Below the pieces are notes generated by a model, which was not told the DNA's origin, did no database searches, and saw only the letters and a list, made by a program, of their open reading frames with translations. Shown here in pieces: positions 51,772 to 60,348 of a stretch of 64,000 nucleotides of DNA. A program made the translations under genes and the position numbers. Every line of letters starts with the position of its first letter. Position 1 is the first letter of the stretch. Source of the DNA: Thermohalobaculum sp039026375 (GTDB taxonomy: Bacteria > Pseudomonadota > Alphaproteobacteria > Rhodobacterales > Rhodobacteraceae); contig JBCCML010000006.1 in NCBI GenBank assembly GCA_039026375.1, positions 1 through 64,000 of the forward strand, given 5' to 3'.

Positions 51772-52833
51772 ATGGTTGAGCCAAACACCAGAGTACCGGA
51801 ACAGGGCGTCCACTGGCTGATGCTGGGCGGCAACTTCACCATGCCCCCGAAAGAGCACCCCAGCTACACGCTGGCGGTCGGCTGGCTGCAGGACCTCTAC
51901 ACCACCGTGCGCACCTGGAATATCGGCTTTCTGCGGTTCCTGAAGACCTATCCCGGTTTCGCAAGTTCCACCGATCCTGGCGACTACAAGGTGTTCCTGA
52001 TCGAGCTGGGCTCCTATCAGGCGGCGCTGGACGAGCGCACGGATATCGTAAAGCGCGATCTCTGCCACAAGCTGCATCGCCTGTACGACCGCTTCGAGCA
52101 TGACTTTGCCTATTTGAAGCAGTCCGATCCCGCCGAGTTTGACCGTCTGCAGGATGTGATGGGTCAAACCTATGACGGCGAGGACGGGATCATTCGCCTG
52201 GCCCGCGAGATCACGCATCAGGTGATGGCTGCGGACGCGATCTCGACCTCGCTTAGTTTCGAGGAGGCGACGCTGAGCCCGGATCTGCACGCCTGGCACG
52301 TGGCAAACCATGATGTCATAGCGGCAGGCATCCTGTCCTACGAGCGTGGCTCGGCGGTGCTGGTCGGCGATCTGGCCCGCGCCGTGGATGACGCCGACCT
52401 GAACGTCACCGCGTTGGAGACGCTGGCCGCGCGCAATGCCCCGATGCCGTCGGTGACCATTAACAACACCGTCAACAATACGACCAACAACACCACGAAT
52501 GTCGACGGCCCGATGATCAACTCCGGCGGCGGCGCGGTGACCTATAACGCTGGTTACGGTGTCATGGTCACGGGCGGCAATGTCGGCGACATCACCCTCA
52601 ACCGCCAGACCAACCCCGACATCGCCCAGGCGATCACCGCGATCACGGCCTATCTGCAGGAAACCGGCAACGAGGCAGCCAAGACACTGGGTGACGCCCT
52701 GGCCGAGGAGGCCGAAGCCGAGGAGCCCGACCCATCCAAGATCCGCCAGCTTTGGGACACCATCGTGACACTGGCGCCGGGGGTGAAGGCGGTCACGGGT
52801 GCGGTCGCTGCCGTGACAGCCCTGATGGCGTGA
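51772..52833 (+). CDS. Orphan protein with Asn-rich segment and hydrophobic C-terminus
   Basis: A 353-residue protein of unknown family with GGGAGGGG before its ATG. Residues about 30-220 are helical with charged surfaces (LDERTDIVKRDLCHKLHRLY, DRFEHDFAYLKQSDPAEF). Residues about 225-280 change character: VTINNTVNNTTNNTTNVDGP, then GGGAVTYNAG and GGNVGDITLNRQ, an Asn/Gly/Thr repeat that looks like a beta-solenoid turn. A helical acidic stretch and a hydrophobic end (VKAVTGAVAAVTALMA) follow. Asn/Gly-rich linkers ahead of a membrane-active end occur in some bacterial conflict proteins, but no partner gene is present. It is not exported by signal peptide. Confidence 0.65.
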   Translation: MVEPNTRVPEQGVHWLMLGGNFTMPPKEHPSYTLAVGWLQDLYTTVRTWNIGFLRFLKTYPGFASSTDPGDYKVFLIELGSYQAALDERTDIVKRDLCHKLHRLYDRFEHDFAYLKQSDPAEFDRLQDVMGQTYDGEDGIIRLAREITHQVMAADAISTSLSFEEATLSPDLHAWHVANHDVIAAGILSYERGSAVLVGDLARAVDDADLNVTALETLAARNAPMPSVTINNTVNNTTNNTTNVDGPMINSGGGAVTYNAGYGVMVTGGNVGDITLNRQTNPDIAQAITAITAYLQETGNEAAKTLGDALAEEAEAEEPDPSKIRQLWDTIVTLAPGVKAVTGAVAAVTALMA

Positions 52834-52971
52834 TCCGGGTTTGCACGACTTTGCGTAGCATTGATCAGGGCATGCTTGCCCTGCACGCTCAGCCCCACCC
52901 GCTGTCACGTCTACCTCGGTGCGACGCCCCTAGGCCGCACCGCCGTGCCAGCTGAGCATTGCCCTTCGGGC

Positions 52972-53041
52972 GTCACTGATGGCCTGTCACCCAAGGTTCG
53001 TCACCGATGGCCCGTTACCGATGGCGCGTCATCCCTGGGTG
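52972..53041. repeat. 14-base tandem repeat, five units
   Basis: Units begin at 52972, 52986, 53000, 53014 and 53028. Units 1, 3 and 4 agree with GTCACCGATGGCCC at 12-14 positions; units 2 and 5 are degenerate. The array lies between two convergent genes and runs into the last codons of the minus-strand gene. Confidence 0.65.
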
Positions 53042-53529
53042 CGCTGGCACTGGATGTTCGTGCGGGCCTGGATGCCGTTGCCGTTTGGCTGCGGCGTGTC
53101 AATCTGATTGTAGAGGGTCTGGCCCTGCGGTCCCAGATAGACGCCCATGATGAAGGGCGCCTGGCCCAGGGTGGGATCGGTGCGCATACCATCCAGCACC
53201 ACGCCGGTTTGCCCGCGATGCGGCCCGGTCTGCCAGCGGCCTTGCCCCTGGAAGCCCCAGTTGCCGCCAATGCCCGATTGCATGCCGTTCGCCTGGAAGC
53301 TGGCATCCGGGTTCAGCCGCATCACCCATTGCTCGGTGAAGCCGCTGGTGCGCTGGCCGTAGGAGTTGAACTCGGTGTAGCTTTTGCCGCACTGCCAGGT
53401 GCCGACAATCGCATTCATTTGGGCGTTGTTCTGGACAGGGTTCTGGGCAAATGCCGGCAGGGCGACGACCGTGCCAAGTTTTGCCAAGACGAATATCGCC
53501 AGTAATCCCGTCAATAATTGTGACCGCAA
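53029..53529 (-). CDS. Exported hypothetical protein
   Basis: I propose TTG 53529 as the start because GGAGGG lies five bases before it and the result is a normal signal peptide (LLTGLLAIFVLAKLGTVVALPAFA). The frame stays open upstream to 53670 without a good site. The mature about 135 residues contain AIVGTWQCGKSYTEFNSYGQ, WVMRLNPDASFQANG, GNWGFQGQGRWQTG and a final QCQRTQG; the two Cys may pair. The GTW...G-W pattern suggests a small beta-barrel, lipocalin-like domain. Family not recognised. Confidence 0.6.
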   Translation of the reverse strand: MRSQLLTGLLAIFVLAKLGTVVALPAFAQNPVQNNAQMNAIVGTWQCGKSYTEFNSYGQRTSGFTEQWVMRLNPDASFQANGMQSGIGGNWGFQGQGRWQTGPHRGQTGVVLDGMRTDPTLGQAPFIMGVYLGPQGQTLYNQIDTPQPNGNGIQARTNIQCQRTQG

Positions 53530-53738
53530 AACACCCTCCACTCTTGTCGTTATCCCCGTGCCATGGTCCCACAGCGATCTTGCCACTGCAACGTCCTTGC
53601 AGCGGGCCGCCCAGTACCGGATTTCGCTGCCAGCTGTTGACCCGCCCAGACCCGGTTCAGCGGCGGACACCGCAGCGTGTCGTGGCCGATTTCGCCTTGT
53701 GAGAGGGGGGCAGCATCCCCATGTCCAAGGGAGGGTTT

Positions 53739-54038
53739 ATGGAGATCGCAGATAGGAGACCGCGGTTGGAAGGTTGGCAAATTCAGGTCCTGATCGGCGC
53801 GGTATTCGTGCTGGCGGCGATGCTGTTCTATGTCTACAAGCCGCGCCCCAAGGCCCCCCAGCCGCGCATCCCGCCCGAGCTGCGCTTTGGCAACGCAGCC
53901 GTGGCCGACCCGTTCCGCGACCCCAAAGTGCTGGACCAAAGGCTGGAGGATTTCGGACGCTTCAACGTGCGGTACAACGAGGTCGACGGGATCATGTTGT
54001 GGCCCTGGAGCGTGTTCTTCCGTCGCTGGCTGGACTGA
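53739..54038 (+). CDS. Small single-pass membrane protein
   Basis: A 99-residue protein. ATG 53739 has AAGGGAGG directly upstream, while ATG 53721 would lie before that site. After a short charged start comes one membrane segment (WQIQVLIGAVFVLAAMLFYV), then a Pro-rich stretch (KPRPKAPQPRIPPEL) and about 50 residues ending MLWPWSVFFRRWLD. Function unknown. Confidence 0.55.
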   Translation: MEIADRRPRLEGWQIQVLIGAVFVLAAMLFYVYKPRPKAPQPRIPPELRFGNAAVADPFRDPKVLDQRLEDFGRFNVRYNEVDGIMLWPWSVFFRRWLD

Positions 54039-54065
54039 GCGCCAGGGCCTTACCCAGCCACCCGT

Positions 54066-54470
54066 TTAAGCGCCCTGTGCCCTGCCGGCACTGACCTGGG
54101 GAATATGCGCGGCGTGCAGTTTGTTGCCGTAGGCGTCGCGGCAATAGGCACCGTAATAGCCGGGCCGATAGGACCGCTCGCCAGGGACGCCTTCGTCGGT
54201 GCCACCAAGTGCCAGCACCTTGGCGTGAAACCGATCGACCGTTTCCCGGTCCTTGGCGGCAAAGCTGATCTGGACGCCGTTGCCGAAGCTGGCGGGCTGT
54301 TTGTTGAAGGGCAGGTTCACAAAGAACTGCGGGTCTTGCCCGGGCAGGCCATAGCCGACCTCGGTCTCGACCCGCATCACTTGCACGATCCCAAGGATGC
54401 CCAGAACCGCGTCATAAAACGCGATCGAGCGTTCCAGGTCGTCCGTGCCCACACTCACCGCCTGCAACAT
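54066..54470 (-). CDS. VOC (glyoxalase/dioxygenase-fold) protein
   Basis: A 134-residue vicinal-oxygen-chelate protein. VSVGTDDLERSIAFYDAVLG opens the first beta-alpha-beta-beta-beta module and FHAKVLALGGTDEGVPG, then YYGAYCRDAYGNKLHAAH, the second. Possible metal ligands include the final His. Members range from glyoxalase I to antibiotic-resistance proteins; this short type is mostly unassigned. GGGGGG lies before the ATG. It is a single gene. Confidence 0.85.
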   Translation of the reverse strand: MLQAVSVGTDDLERSIAFYDAVLGILGIVQVMRVETEVGYGLPGQDPQFFVNLPFNKQPASFGNGVQISFAAKDRETVDRFHAKVLALGGTDEGVPGERSYRPGYYGAYCRDAYGNKLHAAHIPQVSAGRAQGA

Positions 54471-54781
54471 CCGTCGCCCCCCTAAGTGATCCGCTGCCCA
54501 CTGGTTGCGGGAGATCGGCGCCGATGGCCAGCGCTAATTGCCGGACAGATGGTGCGTAGGCGTGTGTGCGAGACGCTGCCAGCCTTTACCCCGTGACGAT
54601 GTACTCTCTTCATCGGGGTTCTGCCACGGGGGCTGATGAGGCCGCATCTTTTGTGGTGGCGGCGTCACGGCGTGGTCGTGGTAAACTGCCAAGGGGTGCG
54701 TGTTTTGTCTCGGGTGATCTGGCGAGGTCTTGCTGGCGGGTTGATGCTAACTTTCCCCGGGACCGACTTCGGAGGTGATTG
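54471..54781. other. Gene-free stretch
   Basis: About 310 bases between divergent genes with no convincing ORF or structured element. It ends in GGAGGTGATT (54771-54780), an almost ideal complement of the 16S rRNA 3' end, which sets the next start at ATG 54782. Confidence 0.5.
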
Positions 54782-55504
54782 ATGAGAGCCATACTGATCG
54801 GCGCGCTGATGTTGGCCGCCTGCACCACCCGGTTCGATGCGGATTTTGAACAGGATGTTCTGGGCGGGCTGCCCGCGGCACAGCCGCCCGGCCCACCGGC
54901 GGACGAGATCGTGGTGTCGACATCGACCACCTCCGGCGACGGAACCCTCATTCGGATCACCGACAACCCGGAGATTGTCGCCCCCGGGGCCGATTTCCGG
55001 TTCATGAGCCTGATCCGCGACCCCGACCCGGGCGCCACCAGCATCGCGCTCTTACGCTCAAGCCCGATGGAGACCGCGACCGAGCCGCTTTTTGTCACCT
55101 GGACCCAGGTGCTGAACGGCGGGGGCACGGGGCGCGTCGGTATCTCGCGCTTTCCTTTGGGCGACATCGAAGACTTCACGCAATGCCAGGTGACGACCAC
55201 CGTCGGCGGCATTGTCGGCAGCTGTTTCATCGGAGAGACCGGCCCCGATGTCAGCGGCAGTATCCAGGGCTTTGACCCGCAGCGCCCGCATCTGGTGTCG
55301 ATGCGGATCAACCGGCCGGGCGGCCCGATCCAGATCACGGTCACCCAAGAGAACGTGTCCTTCATGCCCATCGAACTGGCCGATCCGGACATGTCATGGC
55401 CGGACTCAGGCGCCCGCTTGCAGGCTCAGATCGAGTATGACGGCCAGGGCGAAAGCGCCTATCGCTTCAACCAGTTTCTGATGACCGAGCGCTTGCCGGA
55501 TTGA
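54782..55504 (+). CDS. Hypothetical lipoprotein
   Basis: A 240-residue lipoprotein with leader MRAILIGALMLAACTT (Cys at residue 15) and a very strong ribosome site, GGAGGTGATT. The mature part begins with a Pro/Ala linker, then looks beta-rich: VVSTSTTSGDGTLIRITDNP, LFVTWTQVLNGGGTGRVGIS and HLVSMRINRPGGPIQITVTQ, with a Cys pair (DFTQCQVTTT, VGSCFIGETG). Family unknown. The last 46 bases overlap the convergent phosphoesterase gene, so the two cannot both be transcribed freely. Confidence 0.65.
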   Translation: MRAILIGALMLAACTTRFDADFEQDVLGGLPAAQPPGPPADEIVVSTSTTSGDGTLIRITDNPEIVAPGADFRFMSLIRDPDPGATSIALLRSSPMETATEPLFVTWTQVLNGGGTGRVGISRFPLGDIEDFTQCQVTTTVGGIVGSCFIGETGPDVSGSIQGFDPQRPHLVSMRINRPGGPIQITVTQENVSFMPIELADPDMSWPDSGARLQAQIEYDGQGESAYRFNQFLMTERLPD

Positions 55505-56208
55505 CGGCCACGGCGCTGGGGCGATCGTTGCACATGATCGCCCGGTGCACCGTCGCTGCCGGTCGCGTTTTCGCGGGGCCGCTCGTCCAGGTCGATGATG
55601 GTGGGCCGATGCACGACCTCTAGGCGGCTGTTCACCACCGAGGCATTGACGAACGTGGTGTTCCCCCGCCGCTCGTACCCCGCCGCCGCATGGACATGGC
55701 CGAAACAGTGGACCCTCGGGGCCGTGTGTTCCAGCCACCTTGCCAGGTAGGGACAGCCCAGCACATGCCCGGCGCTGGAGACATCCAGCACGCCCCTGGG
55801 CGGGGTGTGAGTGACCAACACGTCGACATGCTTTGGGATCCGCTGCCAGGCAGCTTTGAGCACTTGGTCATCGGCATAGAAGGCGAAGCCACGCAGCTCC
55901 GGCACCCAGGAGGTGCCGTAGAACGTCACGCCCCTCAGGGTAACCGCCCGCTCGTGCAACCAGGTGGCGTTGACGAAGGGTTGATCGTCGACCCGGATGC
56001 GCTGTTCCAGGTCGAAGTCATGGTTGCCCCCGATGCAGAAGATCTGCTCGAAACGTTGCGCACCGAACCAATCGTCAATGTCGCGATAGGCGGCGCCCCC
56101 GGATGGCCCCCGGCCCTCCAGGTCCCCGCAATGGATCAGCACGTCGCCTTCTAATGTGCCCAGGGCGTCGTGCCCCCCATGGGTATCGCTGATGATGACG
56201 ATGCGCAT
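55459..56208 (-). CDS. Metallophosphoesterase
   Basis: A 249-residue calcineurin-like phosphoesterase. All metal motifs are present: ISDTHGGHD (DxH) at residues 7-15, LIHCGDLEGRG (GDxxxxG), IGGNHDFDLE (GNHD), VTHTPPRGVLD and CFGHVHAAAGY (GHxH). The sequence style matches the small UDG/MPPED-like group with unknown substrate. About 35 residues at the C-terminus (RENATGSDG onward) are low-complexity and lie where the gene overlaps the convergent lipoprotein gene; they may be an accidental extension. Confidence 0.88.
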   Translation of the reverse strand: MRIVIISDTHGGHDALGTLEGDVLIHCGDLEGRGPSGGAAYRDIDDWFGAQRFEQIFCIGGNHDFDLEQRIRVDDQPFVNATWLHERAVTLRGVTFYGTSWVPELRGFAFYADDQVLKAAWQRIPKHVDVLVTHTPPRGVLDVSSAGHVLGCPYLARWLEHTAPRVHCFGHVHAAAGYERRGNTTFVNASVVNSRLEVVHRPTIIDLDERPRENATGSDGAPGDHVQRSPQRRGRQSGKRSVIRNWLKR

Positions 56209-56344
56209 GTCGCAGCACTAACTCTGATCGGCGCAGAAGGCACGCGGTCTTGGTGGCCGGACCGCACGTCAGAGGTTCAGGCGACGCCAGCCGGTCCCGC
56301 GCCCTATCACGCCATCACCCCGCCGTGGGCTCAGCCGCGTCCCC

Positions 56345-57346
56345 CTAATCGCCCAGCATCCACACTCTGTCGGGCGTGAAGGCGTGGAAAGCGAAGGCAA
56401 AGACCACTTCGTGGACCACTAGCGTGCCGTCCGGCGCGGTCACCCGCACGGTGCCGACCTCGCGCCCCTCGTTGATGTCGGAGGTGGACAGGGCAGACGC
56501 CTGGCCTTCCTCCCAGGTCAGGATAACGCCCGCCTCCTCCAGCCGCCCGGCATTGCGCAGGCGCGCCAGCGGCCAGGCCCGCGTGTCCACGCGCACCACC
56601 CGGGACAACGGGTGCAGGCCGTGGGGCGGCGGCGGCCCGCGGTAGAGGAAGGGCGTCCCCTGGTCATACCCCTCGTAGGGGTTGGTGCCGTACGGGCGGC
56701 GGTGATCGGCGGGCTCATCCATGACCAGACCGTCGGGATGACGGGTCGAGAACGCCTCCCAGCTTTCCAGCAGCGCGGGCAGGGCGGTCAATTCGGCGCC
56801 CGTCAACGTGCCGGCAATCGCCTCGCCGGTGAATTGCTGCCACCAGCTGAAGGTCGTGCGGTCGTACATGATCATGTCCGAAAAGCGCAGCAGGCCCGAG
56901 ACGCCCAGCTCCAGCACCTGGCCCTCCACGCGCCGGTCAAACACCAGACCGGAATTGCACAACGGGCAGAACGTGACCGCAATGGGCAGATCACCCACCC
57001 TATCGTTCACGATCTCATGCCACATCAGATAGCGCACCGGATAGGCGCGCGGCACTTCCCCCGGCAGGGCGATCGACATGACCGGCTCGCGCGGGCCGAT
57101 CCGGTCTTCGGCGGCGACATCGATCATCACCGGGCCGGTGATCGCGGGGATGCCATCGCGCGGCGGCCCGCCCGAGAAGACTTCGCCCGGATCGATCGAG
57201 ATCTTGCTGAAGTCGGTCTCCGGCCAAGCCGACTTCCACCGTCCTGGTACGTCGCCCGGCACATCAGCCAGCACATCGGTCAACGCGCCGGCACTGACGG
57301 ACCAGCATAGCAAGGCCGAGATGATCCAGTGGGTGATCAGGCGCAT
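56345..57346 (-). CDS. DUF3179 family exported protein
   Basis: A 333-residue protein from ATG 57346 with GGGAGGA upstream and a signal peptide (WIISALLCWSVSAGALT). DUF3179 hallmarks are AYPVRYLMWHEIVNDRVGDL, PIAVTFCPLCNSGLVFDRRV with its CPLCN motif, and FSDMIMYDRTTFSWWQQFTG, then PYGTNPYEGYD. The Cys pair may bind a metal or cofactor; function is unknown. The family is common in marine bacteria. It is a single gene. Confidence 0.88.
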   Translation of the reverse strand: MRLITHWIISALLCWSVSAGALTDVLADVPGDVPGRWKSAWPETDFSKISIDPGEVFSGGPPRDGIPAITGPVMIDVAAEDRIGPREPVMSIALPGEVPRAYPVRYLMWHEIVNDRVGDLPIAVTFCPLCNSGLVFDRRVEGQVLELGVSGLLRFSDMIMYDRTTFSWWQQFTGEAIAGTLTGAELTALPALLESWEAFSTRHPDGLVMDEPADHRRPYGTNPYEGYDQGTPFLYRGPPPPHGLHPLSRVVRVDTRAWPLARLRNAGRLEEAGVILTWEEGQASALSTSDINEGREVGTVRVTAPDGTLVVHEVVFAFAFHAFTPDRVWMLGD

Positions 57347-57499
57347 GCAATTCCTCCCGAATTTTTCGGGAAAGCATAGCGCATAATCCGCCATCGTGGT
57401 GCCGCACCTGGTCACGTCTTGGCGAGCGGTCGGTCCGGGCACCAGCAAACGGCGTGCGCGGGCTTCAGCCCGCGCGCATTTTAGTTCGGGAGAGCAGGC

Positions 57500-58009
57500 T
57501 CAGCCGGCCGCTTCCGCCACCGTTACCTTCAGCATGGCATCGGGCTGGGTCACGCTGCCGGACTGGCCGGCGCCGCGCTTGATCTTGTCCACGGCTTCCA
57601 TGCCGTCGGTCACCCGGCCCCAGACCGTGTATTGGCCGTTCAGAAAGTGGCCCTCGGCAAACATGATGAAGAACTGGCTGTTGGCACTGTTCGGGTTCTG
57701 CGCCCGGGCCATGCCGCAGACGCCGCGGTCAAAGGGCAGGCGCGAGAACTCGGCCGCCAGGTCAGGCATCTCCGACCCGCCGGTGCCTGCCCGGCCGCTG
57801 GCCTCGCCGTCCTCGCCCACCTTGCCGTGCTCGACATCGCCGGTCTGGGCCATAAAGCCTTCGATCACGCGGTGGAAGGCGATGCCGTCATAGGCACCGG
57901 CATTGGCCAGCTCGGTGATGCGCTCGACATGGTTTGGTGCCACGTCGGGCAGCATTTCGATGGTGACCGTGCCGTGCGGGGTCTCGATGGTCATGATAGG
58001 GTTGGCCAT
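57500..58009 (-). CDS. Cytoplasmic cyclophilin-type peptidyl-prolyl isomerase
   Basis: A 169-residue cyclophilin without a signal peptide. The core shows YDGIAFHRVIEGFMAQTGDV with the catalytic Arg (FHRVI), SANSQFFIMFAEGHFLNGQY and VWGRVTDGMEAVDKIKRG. It isomerises Xaa-Pro bonds in the cytoplasm. The insertion GKVGEDGEASGRAGTGG replaces the usual short loop and is rich in Gly. It is 76 bases downstream of an exported paralogue and probably in the same transcript; the pair looks like an old duplication. Confidence 0.92.
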   Translation of the reverse strand: MANPIMTIETPHGTVTIEMLPDVAPNHVERITELANAGAYDGIAFHRVIEGFMAQTGDVEHGKVGEDGEASGRAGTGGSEMPDLAAEFSRLPFDRGVCGMARAQNPNSANSQFFIMFAEGHFLNGQYTVWGRVTDGMEAVDKIKRGAGQSGSVTQPDAMLKVTVAEAAG

Positions 58010-58085
58010 GGGGTCCTGTCCTTTGGTTCGTTCGTGTTGTCTTTTGGGGCGGTGGCGCGGGTCGTGGGAAGTCTGTGCGCCACCC

Positions 58086-58709
58086 CTACGAGCCCGCCGC
58101 CTCCAGATAGACCTGGATCATCACGTCCGGTTCGGCAACGGCTCCATTATCATCGCGATCGCCCAGCTTGATGTTATCGACATGTGCCATGCCCTCGATG
58201 ACGCGTCCCCAGGCGGTGTAGAAGGCACGGATATCGTTGCCCTGGTTCATCCAGGTCTTGTCCTCCAGCATGATGAAGAACTGCGAGTTGGCCGAGTTCA
58301 CATCGTTGCCGCCACGGGCCGCACCGACCATGCCGCGCACCATAGGCGTGCGCGTAAACTCCTGTTCCAGATCCGGCAGAGACGAGCCGCCAAACCCTGC
58401 CTGCGGGTTGGCCGCGCCGTTGGCGTCCAGCTTGCCGAACTGGATATCGCCGGTCTGGGCCATAAATCCTTCGATGACCCGGTGGAAGGCGATGCCGTCA
58501 TAGGCGCCCTCGCTAGCCAGTTTCGAGACGCGCGCCACGTGGCCGGGGGCGAGATCCTCCAACAGATCGATCACCACGCGGCCGGATTTAAGTTCGATCA
58601 CCAGGTGCTCTTCTGCCTGGGCGGCGGGCGCCGCGGCCAGGAACAGCGCCTGGCTGAGGCCCAGCAACAGGGCCAGCACCCGGGCAGGGGTCGCAAACAA
58701 ACGCGTCAT
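58086..58709 (-). CDS. Periplasmic cyclophilin-type peptidyl-prolyl isomerase
   Basis: A 207-residue cyclophilin with a signal peptide (ALLLGLSQALFLAAAPAAQA) from ATG 58709, which has GGGAGGTGA upstream. Motifs: YDGIAFHRVIEGFMAQTGDI, NSANSQFFIMLEDKTWMNQG and AWGRVIEGMAHVDNIKLGD. The mature domain is clearly related to the downstream cytoplasmic enzyme. It should assist folding of exported proteins. It is first of the two-gene unit. Confidence 0.92.
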   Translation of the reverse strand: MTRLFATPARVLALLLGLSQALFLAAAPAAQAEEHLVIELKSGRVVIDLLEDLAPGHVARVSKLASEGAYDGIAFHRVIEGFMAQTGDIQFGKLDANGAANPQAGFGGSSLPDLEQEFTRTPMVRGMVGAARGGNDVNSANSQFFIMLEDKTWMNQGNDIRAFYTAWGRVIEGMAHVDNIKLGDRDDNGAVAEPDVMIQVYLEAAGS

Positions 58710-58878
58710 CTCACCTCCCACGTTTCGTTGGCATCTCCCGTAGCGGCTGGTGCGATCGGGGTCAAACGTGATCGGTATCACAACTGAAAGGCGTCTCAGG
58801 CTGACGGCATCCTACAAATTGGCGATCAAACATTGGTCCTGCTTGGCGGGCGTGGGTCAGGGCGTTAGGCTGGCGTCC

Positions 58879-59499
58879 ATGAGCCATGCAACTTCTTTTA
58901 TCACCGACGAGGCTGCGCTGCGCGCCCTCTATCCCGAACCGATGAGCCGGGCCACAGACAAAGTCCTGCCGGCGCTGGATACCCACTGCCGCCAGATCCT
59001 GGCGCTGTCGCCGTTCTGCGTGATCTCGACCCAGGGGCCCGGCGGGGCCGATGTCAGCCCACGGGGCGATCCGCCGGGCTTTCTGCGGGTCCTGGATGAC
59101 ACGACGATCCTGCTGCCGGACCGGGTGGGTAACAATCGGCTGGACGGGATGGCCAACGTGCTCAGCAATCCGCGCATCGGGCTGTTGGCCCTGGTGCCCG
59201 GCATGAACGAGACCTTGCGGGTGAACGGCACGGCCCAATTGACCGATGATGCCGCACTGCTGGAAGGGTCCGCCGTGCAGGGGCGGGCGCCGGTGCTGGG
59301 CGTGCTGATCATGGTCGAGGAGGCGTTCGTCCATTGCGGCAAGTCGCTGACGCGCGCCAAGCTATGGCAGGCGGAGGCGCAGATTGAGCGGCGGCAACTG
59401 GCCAGCTATCCGCAGATGCTGAAGGACCATGTGGCCGGGCTGACCGACGCCGAGAACGACCGCCAGTCGCAGGTGATGGCAGAGCGGGGATTGTACTAG
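58879..59499 (+). CDS. Pyridoxamine 5'-phosphate oxidase-fold protein (PPOX family)
   Basis: A 206-residue split-barrel flavin-binding-type protein. ALSPFCVISTQGPGGADVSP, RGDPPGFLRVLDDTTILLPD and NRLDGMANVLSNPRIGLLAL, then ETLRVNGTAQLTD, match the MSMEG_1061-like PPOX family. These are FMN- or F420-type oxidoreductases or heme-degrading relatives; the substrate is not known. ATG 58879 has a weak ribosome site. It is followed at once by repeat copy 2. Confidence 0.85.
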   Translation: MSHATSFITDEAALRALYPEPMSRATDKVLPALDTHCRQILALSPFCVISTQGPGGADVSPRGDPPGFLRVLDDTTILLPDRVGNNRLDGMANVLSNPRIGLLALVPGMNETLRVNGTAQLTDDAALLEGSAVQGRAPVLGVLIMVEEAFVHCGKSLTRAKLWQAEAQIERRQLASYPQMLKDHVAGLTDAENDRQSQVMAERGLY

Positions 59500-59507
59500 C
59501 TGGGGAT

Positions 59508-59587
59508 GGCCCGCCGCGCGCTCCCCTGCCAGCTTCGCGCTGGGTGGCGGGCGTCTCGGGTTCCCACCCACCCGCGCGCGGCGGGCC
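59508..59587. repeat. Palindromic intergenic repeat, copy 2
   Basis: 80 bases with perfect 14-base terminal inverted repeats GGCCCGCCGCGCGC/GCGCGCGGCGGGCC. CTCCCCTGCCA follows the left end and CCCACCCACCC precedes the right end, as in copy 1 at 33942-34020. An inner hairpin CCAGC-ttcgc-GCTGG is present here but lost in copy 1. Confidence 0.8.
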
Positions 59588-59632
59588 GCACCATCGCGGC
59601 GGGGGTAGAGACGTTTTGACGGAGGATCTGGT

Positions 59633-60256
59633 TTGCCTGTCTTTTCGCTGTTGGCCTATGACGGGATCGAGCCCATCGACATCGGCGCCACCTTCGGCGT
59701 GCTGTCCATGGCCAAGCGGGTGGCGCCGGATCTGGGCTTCTTCGTGGTGGCGCCCGAGGCCGGACCGGTCGAGATGTCGAACGGTCTGGTCTTGCAGGCG
59801 CCCTACGGCGTCGGCGACATGCCGGCGGCGGACGTGACCATGGTGCTGGGTGGCCCCGGTTGGGAAGCGGCGACGCAGGATACCCGCATACTGGATCACC
59901 TGAGGGGGATTGCAGATGATCAGATCCTCGCCTCGGTCTGTACCGGGGGCATGATCCTGGCGGCAGCGGGCCTACTGGAGGGGCGTAAGGCCACCACCAA
60001 GGATCAGATCCTGGAGGGCGAGACCCGGCCCCTGGACCTGCTGGGCCAGCACGCGGGCGTCGACGCAGTGAGCGCCCGGATCGTGGATGAGGGCGCCATT
60101 GTCACCGGTGGGGGCGTGAGCCTGGGTATCGACATGACCCTCTACCTGTTAGGCCGGCTCGAAGGCTCCCACGCCCGGGACGAGACCGCGCGTATCCTGG
60201 AATACGGCGCAGCCTACGAAGTGAACGGGGGGCGGCTGCCGGATCTGGTGGGGTGA
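59633..60256 (+). CDS. DJ-1/PfpI family protein
   Basis: A 207-residue DJ-1/PfpI protein starting at TTG 59633 with GGAGGAT upstream. FSLLAYDGIEPIDIGATFGV, VTMVLGGPGWEAAT and ILASVCTGGMILAAAGLLEG with the nucleophilic Cys, then VTGGGVSLGIDMTLYLLGRL, define the family; the closest style is isonitrile hydratase or GlxA-like N-terminal domains. It is distantly related to the one at 47143-47754. Repeat copy 2 lies between it and the upstream gene and may end that transcript. Confidence 0.85.
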   Translation: MPVFSLLAYDGIEPIDIGATFGVLSMAKRVAPDLGFFVVAPEAGPVEMSNGLVLQAPYGVGDMPAADVTMVLGGPGWEAATQDTRILDHLRGIADDQILASVCTGGMILAAAGLLEGRKATTKDQILEGETRPLDLLGQHAGVDAVSARIVDEGAIVTGGGVSLGIDMTLYLLGRLEGSHARDETARILEYGAAYEVNGGRLPDLVG

Positions 60257-60348
60257 CAGTTTTACACTCTTGGTTAGACTGTTAAATCTCAGACGCGGAT
60301 TCCGCCGCTCGGCGCACCACTGACAGTCGTCCACCGTTTCAGTATGAG

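Noticed and set aside
49784..51784. 666-codon minus-strand ORF opposite xsc
   Set aside because: It mirrors a strongly supported gene; its protein is rich in Arg, His, Gly and Val with no domain, as expected for an antisense frame in GC-rich coding DNA.
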